A DNA stretch of 56,965 nucleotides from Deltaproteobacteria bacterium UBA1386 (GTDB lineage Bacteria > Desulfobacterota > Syntrophorhabdia > Syntrophorhabdales > Syntrophorhabdaceae): assembly GCA_002305765.1 (NCBI GenBank), contig DBQU01000093.1, positions 1 to 56,965 on the forward strand, read 5' to 3'. The notes beneath the pieces are model-generated. The model was not told the origin of the DNA and ran no database searches. It worked only from the letters and a program-made list of their open reading frames with translations. Both the position numbers and the translations under genes were made by a program. This document shows positions 42,349 to 50,117 of the stretch, one piece after another; position 1 is the stretch's first letter, and every line of letters begins with the position of its first letter.

Positions 42349-43443
42349 ATGTCAAGACTTGTACAGATCTTCGCGACGCGGTGGGGAATAATCGCGGTGG
42401 GAGCTTTTATCGGCGTTTTCGCACAGCTCTTGCAGAAATGGGGGAATCCGGCAAACATGGGCATCTGCGTCGCCTGTTTCGAGAGGGACATAGCGGGAGC
42501 CCTGGGGCTTCACCGCGCGGCTGTCGTCCAGTACATGCGGCCCGAGATCATCGGATTTGTCCTGGGCTCGCTGATCGCCGCCTATGCCTTCAAGGAATTC
42601 CGGGCGCGGGCGGGGTCCGCCCCCATTGTCCGGTTCATTCTCGGGGCCTTTGCCATGATCGGGGCGCTCGTCTTCCTGGGATGCCCGTGGAGGGCGGCGC
42701 TGCGTTTGGCCGGGGGCGATTGGAACGCGATATTCGGACTTCTCGGGCTCATCGGGGGCGTATGGGTGGGCACTCTCTTCTTCAGGGGGGGCTACAACCT
42801 CGGGCGCTCGCAAACCACCCACACGTCGGTCGGCTGGCTGCTGCCCCTGACAATGCTGGGTTTTCTCGCCCTCATGCTGGTCTTTCCCCAGGTCCCTCAA
42901 CAGGACAAGAGCGGCGTTCTGCTTTACAGCGTGAAGGGTCCCGGCTCGATGCACGCTCCACTTTTCCTGTCCCTGGCGATAGGCCTCGTCATAGGGTTCC
43001 TGGCCCAGAGGAGCAGGTTCTGCACCATGGGCGCCATCAGGGATCTTGTGCTTTTTAGACAGACCCATCTTTTATCCGGGTTCGTCTCACTCGTCGTGTT
43101 CGCCTTTCTGACGAATCTGGCACTCGGACAGTTCCACCCCGGCTTTGCGAACCAACCTGTGGCCCACACGATGACGCTTTGGAATTTCGGCGGCATGGTC
43201 CTGGCCGGACTGGCATTCGCCCTGGCCGGAGGGTGCCCGGGACGACAGCTCTTTCTTGCGGGCGAAGGTGACGGAGATGCCGCCGTCTTTGTCCTGGGGA
43301 TGATCGTCGGGGCCGGCTTCTCCCACAACTTCGGCCTGGCAAGCTCCCCTCAGGGTGTGGGCCCTCACGGTATCGCCGCCGTGATCACAGGCCTCCTGGT
43401 CTGTCTCTTCATCGGGTTCACCATGAGACAGAAGACGGCCTGA
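42349..43443 (+). CDS. yedE: YedE/YeeE-family selenium/sulfur transporter
   Basis: A 364-residue membrane protein with about ten helices and the conserved cysteine-containing stretches of the YeeE/YedE family (NMGICVACFERDIAG, FLGCPWRAAL, RSRFCTMGAIRD, AGGCPGRQLFL). The YedE branch with a following TusA/YedF-like gene is associated with selenium metabolism; YeeE itself takes up thiosulfate. With a selenoprotein gene 10 kb away, selenium or polysulfide import is plausible. The TusA gene follows after 19 nt. Confidence 0.87.
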   Translation: MSRLVQIFATRWGIIAVGAFIGVFAQLLQKWGNPANMGICVACFERDIAGALGLHRAAVVQYMRPEIIGFVLGSLIAAYAFKEFRARAGSAPIVRFILGAFAMIGALVFLGCPWRAALRLAGGDWNAIFGLLGLIGGVWVGTLFFRGGYNLGRSQTTHTSVGWLLPLTMLGFLALMLVFPQVPQQDKSGVLLYSVKGPGSMHAPLFLSLAIGLVIGFLAQRSRFCTMGAIRDLVLFRQTHLLSGFVSLVVFAFLTNLALGQFHPGFANQPVAHTMTLWNFGGMVLAGLAFALAGGCPGRQLFLAGEGDGDAAVFVLGMIVGAGFSHNFGLASSPQGVGPHGIAAVITGLLVCLFIGFTMRQKTA

Positions 43444-43462
43444 ACAGCAAGGAGGATCAAGA

Positions 43463-43681
43463 ATGAGCTCTATCGTCGATGCAAAAGGCCTTTCGTGCCC
43501 GCAGCCGGTCATCTTGACCATGAATGAGATCAAAAAAACCGGCAAGGGCGAGATAACCGTCCTCGTGGACACCGTCACCTCCAGGGAGAACGTATCCCGC
43601 GCCGCAATGGCTCAGGGATGGACTCTCAAGAGCGTTGAGGAAGAGGGAGAGGTCTTCCGCATTACCATCACGAAAGACTAA
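43463..43681 (+). CDS. tusA: TusA/YedF-like sulfurtransferase
   Basis: A 72-residue SirA/TusA-fold protein. The active-site CPQPV near residue 12 is intact (GLSCPQPVILTMNEI). It carries persulfide, or possibly selenide, and is the usual partner of YedE/YeeE. A strong AAGGAGG precedes the ATG. Possible clients here are the NifX/Mrp cofactor system or selenophosphate synthesis. Confidence 0.9.
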   Translation: MSSIVDAKGLSCPQPVILTMNEIKKTGKGEITVLVDTVTSRENVSRAAMAQGWTLKSVEEEGEVFRITITKD

Positions 43682-43828
43682 CGGGTAAGGATGGTGAGAT
43701 CCAGCCGTTTGGCTCCCGGCGCGGGTCTCACCGCCTTTTTCCAAATACGGGGATGCATTTCTTCCGGCAAAATGATACATATAATCCTGTGCTCCGTTTC
43801 AATTAGCGGGTTCAGGAAGGATGGTCCG

Positions 43829-44308
43829 ATGGAAGAAAAGGCATTTCAGGATTACTACGCGGAAGATGTGAGTCATTGCTACGGGTGTGGCCGCTTCAAC
43901 GAGGAAGGCCTTCACATCAAGAGCTACTGGGATGGAGAAACATCGGTAGCCCGTTTCACCCCAAGGCCCTGCCACATGGCGGCACCCGGTTTCGTGTACG
44001 GCGGTGTGATCGCGTCACTCGTCGATTGCCACGGCACAGGTACCGCGGCGGCTGCGGCCTATCGCTTCGAAGGAAGGGCCATGGACACGGAGCCCAACCT
44101 CCGATTCGTCACGGCTTCCCTCAAAGTGGATTATCTCCTGCCCACACCTCTGGGACCCGAATTGGTGGCTCGCGGCACAGTCAAAAGCGTCGGAAAACGT
44201 AAGGTGGTAGTGGCAGTCGAGGTTCTTGCCGAGGGAGAACTTTGCGCCCGCGGTGAGGTCGTCGCGGTCAAAATGCCGGGAGCCATGAAAAAAACACGGG
44301 GGAATTAG
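43829..44308 (+). CDS. PaaI-type hotdog thioesterase
   Basis: A 159-residue hotdog-fold protein of the 4HBT/PaaI family (CYGCGRFNEEGLHIKSYWDG, FVYGGVIASLVDCHGTG, TASLKVDYLLPTPLG). The N-terminal CYGCG motif is common in this branch. It probably hydrolyses an acyl-CoA. GGAAGGA lies before the ATG at 43829; the open frame upstream to 43691 looks non-coding. Confidence 0.82.
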   Translation: MEEKAFQDYYAEDVSHCYGCGRFNEEGLHIKSYWDGETSVARFTPRPCHMAAPGFVYGGVIASLVDCHGTGTAAAAAYRFEGRAMDTEPNLRFVTASLKVDYLLPTPLGPELVARGTVKSVGKRKVVVAVEVLAEGELCARGEVVAVKMPGAMKKTRGN

Positions 44309-44338
44309 TCATCTCCGTCCCGTGGACGGACATTTCAT

Positions 44339-44626
44339 ATGGCAGACAAGAGCCCTCCATCGATTCTCGCATCTCTTCGCAAAACGGCCGGTGAGTTTCT
44401 TTATGGCATGACCGTCCACGAACTGGACCTGGAAATACGAAAGGACAAAGGCCATCTGAACGATCTCTTCATGCTCATCGTCTTCGGCGACCTTGTCGGT
44501 CTTCCCATACTCCCCCCATTCTACGCCATGCGGATCCTTCCCCACATCATCCCCCATCTCGAGAGGTGGAAGAAAGGCATCTGCCGCGAACGGGACATTA
44601 CCGAGATCTTCACCGGCGACCTCTAG
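44339..44626 (+). CDS. hypothetical 95-residue protein
   Basis: A small protein with an N-terminal amphipathic part (GEFLYGMTVHELDLEIRKDK) and a hydrophobic middle (LFMLIVFGDLVGLPILPPFY) long enough for one membrane-associated segment. I do not recognise the family. It follows the thioesterase by 30 nt and its ribosome-binding site is weak (GGACGG). A repeat and the DUF134 promoter follow it. Confidence 0.6.
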   Translation: MADKSPPSILASLRKTAGEFLYGMTVHELDLEIRKDKGHLNDLFMLIVFGDLVGLPILPPFYAMRILPHIIPHLERWKKGICRERDITEIFTGDL

Positions 44627-44670
44627 AATTGGTTTCGTCTTGAACCGCGGAACCCCGGCGTCGCCTTTTT

Positions 44671-44705
44671 CCTTGAACTTTTGAACCCTTGAACTTTTAA
44701 ACTTT
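44671..44705. repeat. TTGAAC short-period repeat (family A variant)
   Basis: CCTTGAACTT, TTGAACC, CTTGAACTT, TTAAACTTTC: 7-9 nt units just before the promoter of the DUF134-NifX gene. Similar to the 18592-18630 copy. Confidence 0.6.
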
Positions 44706-44719
44706 CTTCTTCGTTCCTC

Positions 44720-44751
44720 TTGACAAGCACACTATTCTGAATATATATTCA
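44720..44751 (+). promoter_or_regulatory. sigma70 promoter with palindromic operator, DUF134-NifX operon
   Basis: TTGACA (44720-44725), an 18-nt spacer and TATATT (44744-44749). The -10 box lies inside the perfect 14-bp palindrome TGAATATATATTCA (44738-44751). The first gene of the operon encodes a DNA-binding DUF134 domain, so self-regulation is an obvious possibility. Confidence 0.65.
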
Positions 44752-44787
44752 TTATGTGAAACACGAGACCAATGACATGAGGTAAGG

Positions 44788-45552
44788 ATGCCGAGACCAA
44801 CCTGCAAGAGACGAATAGGGTTCCAACCGAAAGCGGTATTTTTCAAACCCGCCGGCATACCTCTGGGAGTGGTCCAGGAGATCGTGATCGGTCACGACGA
44901 GGTGGAGGCCATGCGGCTCAAGAACCTCCTGGGATACCCCCAGGAGGAGGCTGCAAACCAGATGGGCGTTTCGCAGCCGACCTTCCACCGCTTGATCAAC
45001 GCCGCGCATCAGAAGATAACCGACGCGATAATAAACGGCAAGGCCCTCAGGATAGACGGCGGCAACGTGACGATCAATGAAGAGACGGTCGGTCCGTGCC
45101 ATTGGAGAAAGCACTGGGGACGGGGATGCTCTTCGGCGGAAGCCGTGGCATCCCAGGTTTCCCTGACACAAGAAGAGCGAGGAGGTATTCCCATGAAGGT
45201 AGCCATAACAAGCATCGACGGGACGCTTGATGGAATGGTGGATGAACGTTTCGGCAGGGCAAAGAAGATCGTCGTCGTGGACGATGGAACGAACAGTCAG
45301 GAAGCCGTCGATAACGTGACGAACATGAACGCCGCCCAGGGCGCCGGCATCCAGACAGCCCAGAACGTCATTCAGGCGGGAGCCAAGGCGGTCATAAGCG
45401 GCCATCTCGGGCCGAACGCCTTCCGTGTGCTTTCGACGGCAGGCGTCGAGGTATACACAGCCTCAGGGATGACCGTCCGGGACGCACTCGAAGCATACAA
45501 GGCCGGGAAGTTGCCAAAGCTTACCGGAGCGGATGTCGAGGGGCACTGGTAA
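44788..45552 (+). CDS. DUF134 helix-turn-helix protein fused to NifX domain
   Basis: A 254-residue two-domain protein. Residues 1-100 are DUF134, a predicted sigma-region-4-like DNA-binding domain (MPRPTCKRRIGFQP, QEEAANQMGVSQPTFHRLI). Residues 136-254 are a NifX/NafY-type cluster carrier (MKVAITSIDGTLDGMVDERF, SGHLGPNAFRVL). A transcription factor whose sensor is a cofactor-binding domain is the simplest reading. AGGTAAGG precedes the start. A second, perfect Shine-Dalgarno and ATG lie exactly at the domain border (45179-45195), so a free NifX protein may also be made. It is the first gene of the ATPase operon. Confidence 0.88.
   Translation: MPRPTCKRRIGFQPKAVFFKPAGIPLGVVQEIVIGHDEVEAMRLKNLLGYPQEEAANQMGVSQPTFHRLINAAHQKITDAIINGKALRIDGGNVTINEETVGPCHWRKHWGRGCSSAEAVASQVSLTQEERGGIPMKVAITSIDGTLDGMVDERFGRAKKIVVVDDGTNSQEAVDNVTNMNAAQGAGIQTAQNVIQAGAKAVISGHLGPNAFRVLSTAGVEVYTASGMTVRDALEAYKAGKLPKLTGADVEGHW
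45179..45195 (+). promoter_or_regulatory. internal ribosome-binding site and start, NifX domain
   Basis: GAGGAGGT (45179-45186), 6 nt, ATG (45193-45195), in frame with the DUF134-NifX gene at codon 136. The product would be a 119-residue stand-alone NifX-fold protein. Confidence 0.6.
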
Positions 45553-45571
45553 AGCAAAGGAGGTATACATC

Positions 45572-45823
45572 ATGCCACGAAAAGATGGAACGGGTCCGAC
45601 AGGAAAAGGGCCAATGACCGGAAAAGGTGGTCTGGGTCAGGGCACAGGCCGCGGTGCCGGTCAGTCAGGCATGGGAAGAGGCCGGATGGGAGGCCGCGGC
45701 CTCGGGGTCGGCGGCGAATGTCAGTGCCCGCAATGCGGCACGAGATCGCCCCACACACGCGGAGTACCCTGTTATGAACAGGTCTGCCCTCAGTGCGGCT
45801 CCAAGATGGTGAGAGCGTCATGA
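45572..45823 (+). CDS. Gly-rich DUF5320-like zinc-ribbon protein
   Basis: An 83-residue protein opening with MPRKDGTGPTGKGPMTGKGG, like DUF5320 proteins. A Gly/Arg/Met-rich linker is followed by a C-terminal zinc ribbon with CxxC pairs (CQCPQCGTRS, VCPQCGSKM). AAAGGAGG lies before the ATG at 45572. Its stop overlaps the start of the first ATPase (ATGA). The C-terminal ribbon resembles that of the small protein at 51087. Function unknown; it may shuttle metal or dock the carrier proteins. Confidence 0.8.
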   Translation: MPRKDGTGPTGKGPMTGKGGLGQGTGRGAGQSGMGRGRMGGRGLGVGGECQCPQCGTRSPHTRGVPCYEQVCPQCGSKMVRAS

Positions 45824-46719
45824 TCGATCTTACAGGTATGAACATTACCATGGCCAGCGGAAAGGGAGGAACGGGCAAGACGACCGTGGCGGTCAATTTT
45901 GCCTGGTTGCTCGCCTCGGCCGGCCAGCGCGTGCAATATCTTGATTGCGATGTTGAAGAGCCCAACGGTCACATCTTTCTCAAGCCTTCCTTCACCGAAT
46001 CATCTCCATCGAAGGTCATGGTCCCCGTCGTGGATCAGGAAAAGTGCACATCCTGCGGCGAGTGCGGGCTCAAATGCCAGTTCCATGCCATCGTCAATCT
46101 CCCCGGCGACACGCTCATCTTTCCCGGTCTGTGCCACAGCTGCGGTCTGTGCAGCGCCGTGTGCCCCACGGGGGCCATCACGGAAGGAGACAGGGAGGTC
46201 GGCACCATAGAGAAGGGAAACGGGATAAGAGAGATAGATTTTATCCATGGCGTTCTCAATGTCGGCGAGGCGATGGCGGTACCCCTCATAAAGAAGGTGA
46301 AGAACGGGCGCAAGGATCCGTACGTGCACATCGTGGACGCTCCTCCCGGGACCTCCTGTCCCGTTGTGGCTACCTTGAACGGGTCCGACGCGGTCATCAT
46401 GGTCACCGAGCCCACGCCTTTCGGCCTCCATGACCTCAAGATAGCCATCGACGTGGCGAGGCTCCTCAACATACCCACGGGGGTCGTCATCAACAGGGAC
46501 CAGGGAGGCTATCCGCCCCTGACCGATTATCTGGACTTCGCCGGCGTACCCGTGCTTGCAGTGATCCCGGAAGATGCTGACATTGCCCGTCACTATTCAC
46601 AGGGAAGCATCATCCTCGAAGCCCTCCCACACTATATCGACGTCTACCGGTCCCTGGCGGAGAATCTCGAAAGGCTCCTCGACGTCCATGGGGTGCAGGC
46701 AGGGAGGATGAGATCATGA
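45820..46719 (+). CDS. MinD/ParA-type ATPase with ferredoxin insert (first)
   Basis: A 299-residue SIMIBI ATPase. The deviant Walker A is SGKGGTGKTT (13-22). A 2[4Fe-4S] ferredoxin domain is inserted at about 72-120 (Cys 76/79/82/86 and 105/108/111/115). DAPPGTSCP follows as the switch region. Paired ATPases of this type are part of the Desulfovibrio orange protein complex. They are thought to drive cluster assembly or transfer with ATP; the exact reaction is not known. Start and stop overlap its neighbours by 4 nt. Confidence 0.88.
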   Translation: MIDLTGMNITMASGKGGTGKTTVAVNFAWLLASAGQRVQYLDCDVEEPNGHIFLKPSFTESSPSKVMVPVVDQEKCTSCGECGLKCQFHAIVNLPGDTLIFPGLCHSCGLCSAVCPTGAITEGDREVGTIEKGNGIREIDFIHGVLNVGEAMAVPLIKKVKNGRKDPYVHIVDAPPGTSCPVVATLNGSDAVIMVTEPTPFGLHDLKIAIDVARLLNIPTGVVINRDQGGYPPLTDYLDFAGVPVLAVIPEDADIARHYSQGSIILEALPHYIDVYRSLAENLERLLDVHGVQAGRMRS

Positions 46720-47585
46720 AGGAAATAGTTGTTGTAAGTGGAAAAGGAGGGACGGGGAAGACCTCTGTCGTAGCATCGCTGGCCTGCCTCATCGACAAAA
46801 AGGCAATGGTTGATTGCGATGTGGACGCCGCCAATCTCGCCCTCGTGCTAAGTCCCCGTGTCATAGAGGAAAAAGAGTTCGCCGCCGGGAAAAAGGCACG
46901 GATAATCAGCGAAAAATGCACCACCTGCGGTATCTGCAAGGACATGTGCCGTTTCGACGCCATTTCTGATGACTTCATTATCGATCCCGTGGCATGCGAA
47001 GGCTGCGGGGCCTGTTTCTTCTTTTGTCCGGCATCCGCCGTCGAATTCGAAACACCTGTCGCGGGACACTGTTACATATGCGACACACCCGCGGGGGACC
47101 CATTTGTCTACGCGGAGCTCTCGCCCGGGGAGGAAAATTCTGGTAAACTTGTGACCATGGTAAGAACGGAGGCCAAGGCGCAGGCAGAACGCGCCGGCCT
47201 GTCACGGATCCTCATAGACGGCCCGCCGGGCATCGGATGCCCCGTTATCTCATCGATCACGGGGACATCGCTCGCTCTCATCGTCACGGAGCCGACGGCA
47301 TCCGGCATACACGACCTTGAGCGGATCGCGCAGCTCGCCCGGCACTTCTCTCTCCCCGCCGCCGTGATCATCAACAAGAGTGACATCAATACGGCGTGCA
47401 CCGACTCGATAGATCAGTACTGCAGCAAGAATGGCATACCCGTTCTCGGCCGCCTTCCCTATGAAAGAACCATATCGGAGGCACAGCGGCAGGGAAAGGC
47501 GATCGTTGAATATGCACCGGACCTCCCCGTGAGCAAGGCCTTGCGGGAGATATCGGAGCAAATAATATCAATATACAAGGAGTAA
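46716..47585 (+). CDS. MinD/ParA-type ATPase with ferredoxin insert (second)
   Basis: A 289-residue paralogue of the previous gene. Walker A is SGKGGTGKTS (8-17), the ferredoxin insert has Cys 68/71/74/78 and 94/97/100/104, and an extra CYIC motif lies near 117-120. The switch region is DGPPGIGCP. The two ATPases probably form a heterodimer. ATGA overlap with the first ATPase; the Mrp gene follows after 3 nt. Confidence 0.88.
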   Translation: MKEIVVVSGKGGTGKTSVVASLACLIDKKAMVDCDVDAANLALVLSPRVIEEKEFAAGKKARIISEKCTTCGICKDMCRFDAISDDFIIDPVACEGCGACFFFCPASAVEFETPVAGHCYICDTPAGDPFVYAELSPGEENSGKLVTMVRTEAKAQAERAGLSRILIDGPPGIGCPVISSITGTSLALIVTEPTASGIHDLERIAQLARHFSLPAAVIINKSDINTACTDSIDQYCSKNGIPVLGRLPYERTISEAQRQGKAIVEYAPDLPVSKALREISEQIISIYKE

Positions 47586-47588
47586 CGT

Positions 47589-48863
47589 ATGGCAGAGTGT
47601 GGACAGACAACACAGGATAAGGACATGGACGACCTTTTCCTCCAGGAGCGCTTGAGCCGGATAAACCGGACCCTTATGGTCCTTTCCGGCAAGGGTGGAG
47701 TGGGCAAGAGCACGGTAGCGGTGAATGTGGCCTTGAGCCTGGCCGCGCAGGGACAGAGGGTCGGCCTCCTAGACGTCGACATTCACGGGCCCAGCATTCC
47801 GAAAATGCTCGGGCTGAACGGCCAGAAAGTGGGCGTCAAGGACAACGAGATAATCCCCATTGAAGTCTACGGGAAACTCCACGTCGTATCAATGGGGCTC
47901 CTCCTCGAGCACGACGACCAGCCCGTGGTGTGGAGGGGGCCTCTCAAGTACAACGTCATCAAGGAATTTCTCCAGCATGTCATGTGGGGGAACCTCGACT
48001 ATCTTGTCATCGATGCCCCTCCGGGGACCGGCGACGAGCCGCTCTCCATCGGACAGCTCATCAAGGAACGAGCCAGCGCCATCATCGTCACCACACCTCA
48101 GCAGGTGGCGACCATTGACGTGGCAAAGTGCATCACCTTCTGCAAGCAACTGGACCTTCCCGTTGCCGGCATCGTGGAGAACATGAGCGGATTCATCTGC
48201 CCCCACTGCGGCAAGGAGGTCGACATCTTCATGAAAGGCGGCGGAAAGGAGCTCGCGGAGCGCATGAACGTTCCCTTCCTCGGCGCCGTACCCCTGGATC
48301 CGGACATTGTAAAAAGTGGTGAGAACGGGATCCCCTACGTCCTTTCCTACAGCACATCGGAAACAGCGAAACGTTTCGACGAGATCGTGGACAAGATCAC
48401 CGCGGTCTACTCATCAGGCAATATCGATATCCCCCGGCCCCCGGCAAAAGAAGAGAATACGGAAGGCTCTGTCATACCACCCGTGAGTGGCGCGGGCCAG
48501 GGGGATATCGCTGCTCAGGGAGGCACCATGAAATTCGCCGTACCTACGAACGATGGCAAGCTCTGCATGCATTTCGGCCATTGTGAGGCCTTTGCGCTCA
48601 TCGACACCGATGCCGAGGGCAAGGTCATGAACGAAACATACGTGACGCCTCCGCCCCACGAACCGGGCCTCCTCCCGCCGTGGCTCGCGCAGCAGGGCGT
48701 GAACTGCATCATAGCCGGAGGCATGGGAAGCCGCGCCCAGCAGCTCTTCGCCCAGCAGGGCGTCAGGGTCGTGACAGGCGCACAGGAAGCAGACCCGAAG
48801 AAGGCGGTTGAGAATTACCTTAAAGGAACGCTCGTCACCGGCGCGAACACATGTGACCACTAA
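47589..48863 (+). CDS. mrp: Mrp/NBP35-type ATPase fused to NifX domain
   Basis: A 424-residue fusion. Residues 1-285 are an Mrp/ApbC Fe-S carrier ATPase with Walker A SGKGGVGKST (33-42), DAPPGTGDEPL and the cluster-binding CPHC at 204-207. After a Pro/Glu/Gly linker, residues 314-424 form a NifX-fold domain with two extra cysteines (LCMHFGHCEAF, Cys326/332). The same Mrp-NifX arrangement is described for the Desulfovibrio orp locus. An internal Shine-Dalgarno and ATG at codon 314 could also give a free carrier domain. It is the third ATPase of this operon. Confidence 0.9.
   Translation: MAECGQTTQDKDMDDLFLQERLSRINRTLMVLSGKGGVGKSTVAVNVALSLAAQGQRVGLLDVDIHGPSIPKMLGLNGQKVGVKDNEIIPIEVYGKLHVVSMGLLLEHDDQPVVWRGPLKYNVIKEFLQHVMWGNLDYLVIDAPPGTGDEPLSIGQLIKERASAIIVTTPQQVATIDVAKCITFCKQLDLPVAGIVENMSGFICPHCGKEVDIFMKGGGKELAERMNVPFLGAVPLDPDIVKSGENGIPYVLSYSTSETAKRFDEIVDKITAVYSSGNIDIPRPPAKEENTEGSVIPPVSGAGQGDIAAQGGTMKFAVPTNDGKLCMHFGHCEAFALIDTDAEGKVMNETYVTPPPHEPGLLPPWLAQQGVNCIIAGGMGSRAQQLFAQQGVRVVTGAQEADPKKAVENYLKGTLVTGANTCDH
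48517..48530 (+). promoter_or_regulatory. internal ribosome-binding site and start in the Mrp-NifX gene
   Basis: AGGGAGG (48517-48523), 4 nt, ATG (48528-48530), in frame at codon 314, exactly where the NifX domain begins (MKFAVPTNDG). The product would be 111 residues. Confidence 0.5.
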
Positions 48864-48879
48864 GTGAAGCCGGGATCAC

Positions 48880-48916
48880 GGGGAGCGGGCTGGCGCGTCG
48901 CGCCCACCCGCTCCCC
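48880..48916 (+). other. strong intercistronic RNA hairpin
   Basis: GGGGAGCGGG (48880-48889) pairs with CCCGCTCCCC (48907-48916), and the inner GGCGC/GCGCC can extend the stem. No T-tract follows. It lies between mrp and the DUF364 gene and may stabilise the upstream message or attenuate transcription. Confidence 0.6.
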
Positions 48917-48934
48917 CCGAAAGAGGTCGCTGGA

Positions 48935-49687
48935 ATGAAAGTACTTGAGGACATCATATCCTCGATCACCGTTGACGCTCCCGTCACGGACGTTACAAAG
49001 GGGATCTTCTGGACGGCGCTCGTGAGCAGGCATTGCGGCCTGGCATCGACAATGGTCTATGATTGGAAGATGGGAGGCGCCAAGGAGCCGGAAGAGACCT
49101 CCTACCTGCAGATGAGCGCCGCCTCGCTCGCCAGGGGCGCGCTCCTTGACGACACCGCCAGCGCGTCCCTTGGGCTTGCCGCGATCAACTCCCTGATCGA
49201 CGTCGATACCGTGCGATGCGTCGATCTCAACGCCGGACATTATCTCGTCGAAAACGGACAGGGGAAGAACATTACCGTGATCGGTCATTTTCCCTTTGTT
49301 GACGAGTTGAAAAAGGTTGCGGGAAATCTCTGGGTTATCGAAAAGCGCATGCAGCCCGGAGACCGCCCCGAGGAGGAAACCGCGACCTGCCTCGCGCGGT
49401 CGGACATAATAGCCATCTCCAGCACGACCCTGATCAATCACACCCTCGGCAATATACTCGATCTTTGCCCTTCGGGCAGTACCAGGATGCTGCTCGGCCC
49501 GACGACGCCGCTGACGAGCGCGCTCTTCGACCATGGCATCGACATCATCTCCGGGTCCGTAGTCACCGATCCTGAGACGGCGCTCCTGCACATACGCCAG
49601 GGAGCGAATTTCAGGGCATTGAAACGGACGGGTTCCATCCGGCTCGTCACTCTAATGAAAGACCAGGGAGGACACAGACTCCAATGA
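48935..49687 (+). CDS. DUF364 putative heavy-metal-chelation protein
   Basis: A 250-residue protein with an N-terminal DUF4213-like part (about 1-90) and a C-terminal DUF364 domain (TVIGHFPFVDELKKVAGN, SSTTLINHTLGNIL, LGPTTPLTSALFDHGID). Relatives are annotated as putative metal-chelation proteins and often occur near molybdenum or metal-cofactor genes. A Rossmann-like fold is expected. AAAGAGG precedes the ATG, and its stop overlaps the next start (ATGA). Confidence 0.83.
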   Translation: MKVLEDIISSITVDAPVTDVTKGIFWTALVSRHCGLASTMVYDWKMGGAKEPEETSYLQMSAASLARGALLDDTASASLGLAAINSLIDVDTVRCVDLNAGHYLVENGQGKNITVIGHFPFVDELKKVAGNLWVIEKRMQPGDRPEEETATCLARSDIIAISSTTLINHTLGNILDLCPSGSTRMLLGPTTPLTSALFDHGIDIISGSVVTDPETALLHIRQGANFRALKRTGSIRLVTLMKDQGGHRLQ

Positions 49688-50097
49688 ACGAATACACCCC
49701 GATCGTCATGGACCATTTCAACAACCCCCGCAACGTCGGCATCATCAACAATCACGATGGAATGGGAGAGATCGGCGACCCGAACTGCGGGGACTTCCTC
49801 AGGGTCTTCATAAAGGTTGAAGATAACATCATCATCGCCATACGGTATCAGATCAGGGGATGCCCCGCGTCCATTGCCTGCGCGAGCGTCATGACAGAGC
49901 TTGCCGTCGGCAAGGACCTCGACGAGGCCATGATGATCGATGATATGGACATAGTCAAGGCTTTGGGAGGACTGCCGGAATACAAGCTCCATTGCTCCAA
50001 CCTGGGTGCGACGGGGTTGAAAAAGGCGATCCTGAACCATCTTGCGCGTTACATGTCGAGCGTGAAAGAGCAGCAGCAGGCTGACAAACCCAAATAG
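49684..50097 (+). CDS. IscU/NifU-like Fe-S scaffold
   Basis: A 137-residue scaffold with all canonical ligands: Cys35 and Asp37 in DPNCGDF, Cys60 in RGCPAS and Cys104 in LHCSN. It is very similar to the degenerate paralogue at 23021, and comparing the two shows exactly which ligands were lost there. It is co-translated with the DUF364 gene and probably loads Fe-S units for the ATPases and NifX carriers upstream. The C-terminus is Gln/Lys-rich. Confidence 0.88.
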   Translation: MNEYTPIVMDHFNNPRNVGIINNHDGMGEIGDPNCGDFLRVFIKVEDNIIIAIRYQIRGCPASIACASVMTELAVGKDLDEAMMIDDMDIVKALGGLPEYKLHCSNLGATGLKKAILNHLARYMSSVKEQQQADKPK

Positions 50098-50117
50098 CGC
50101 AACGTGAGGAAAAAGAC

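Noticed and set aside
36255..48863. Nitrogenase (nif) gene cluster
   Set aside because: NifX-fold, Mrp and IscU-like proteins are present, but no nifHDK, nifE, nifN or radical-SAM NifB. The set fits an ORP-type system better.
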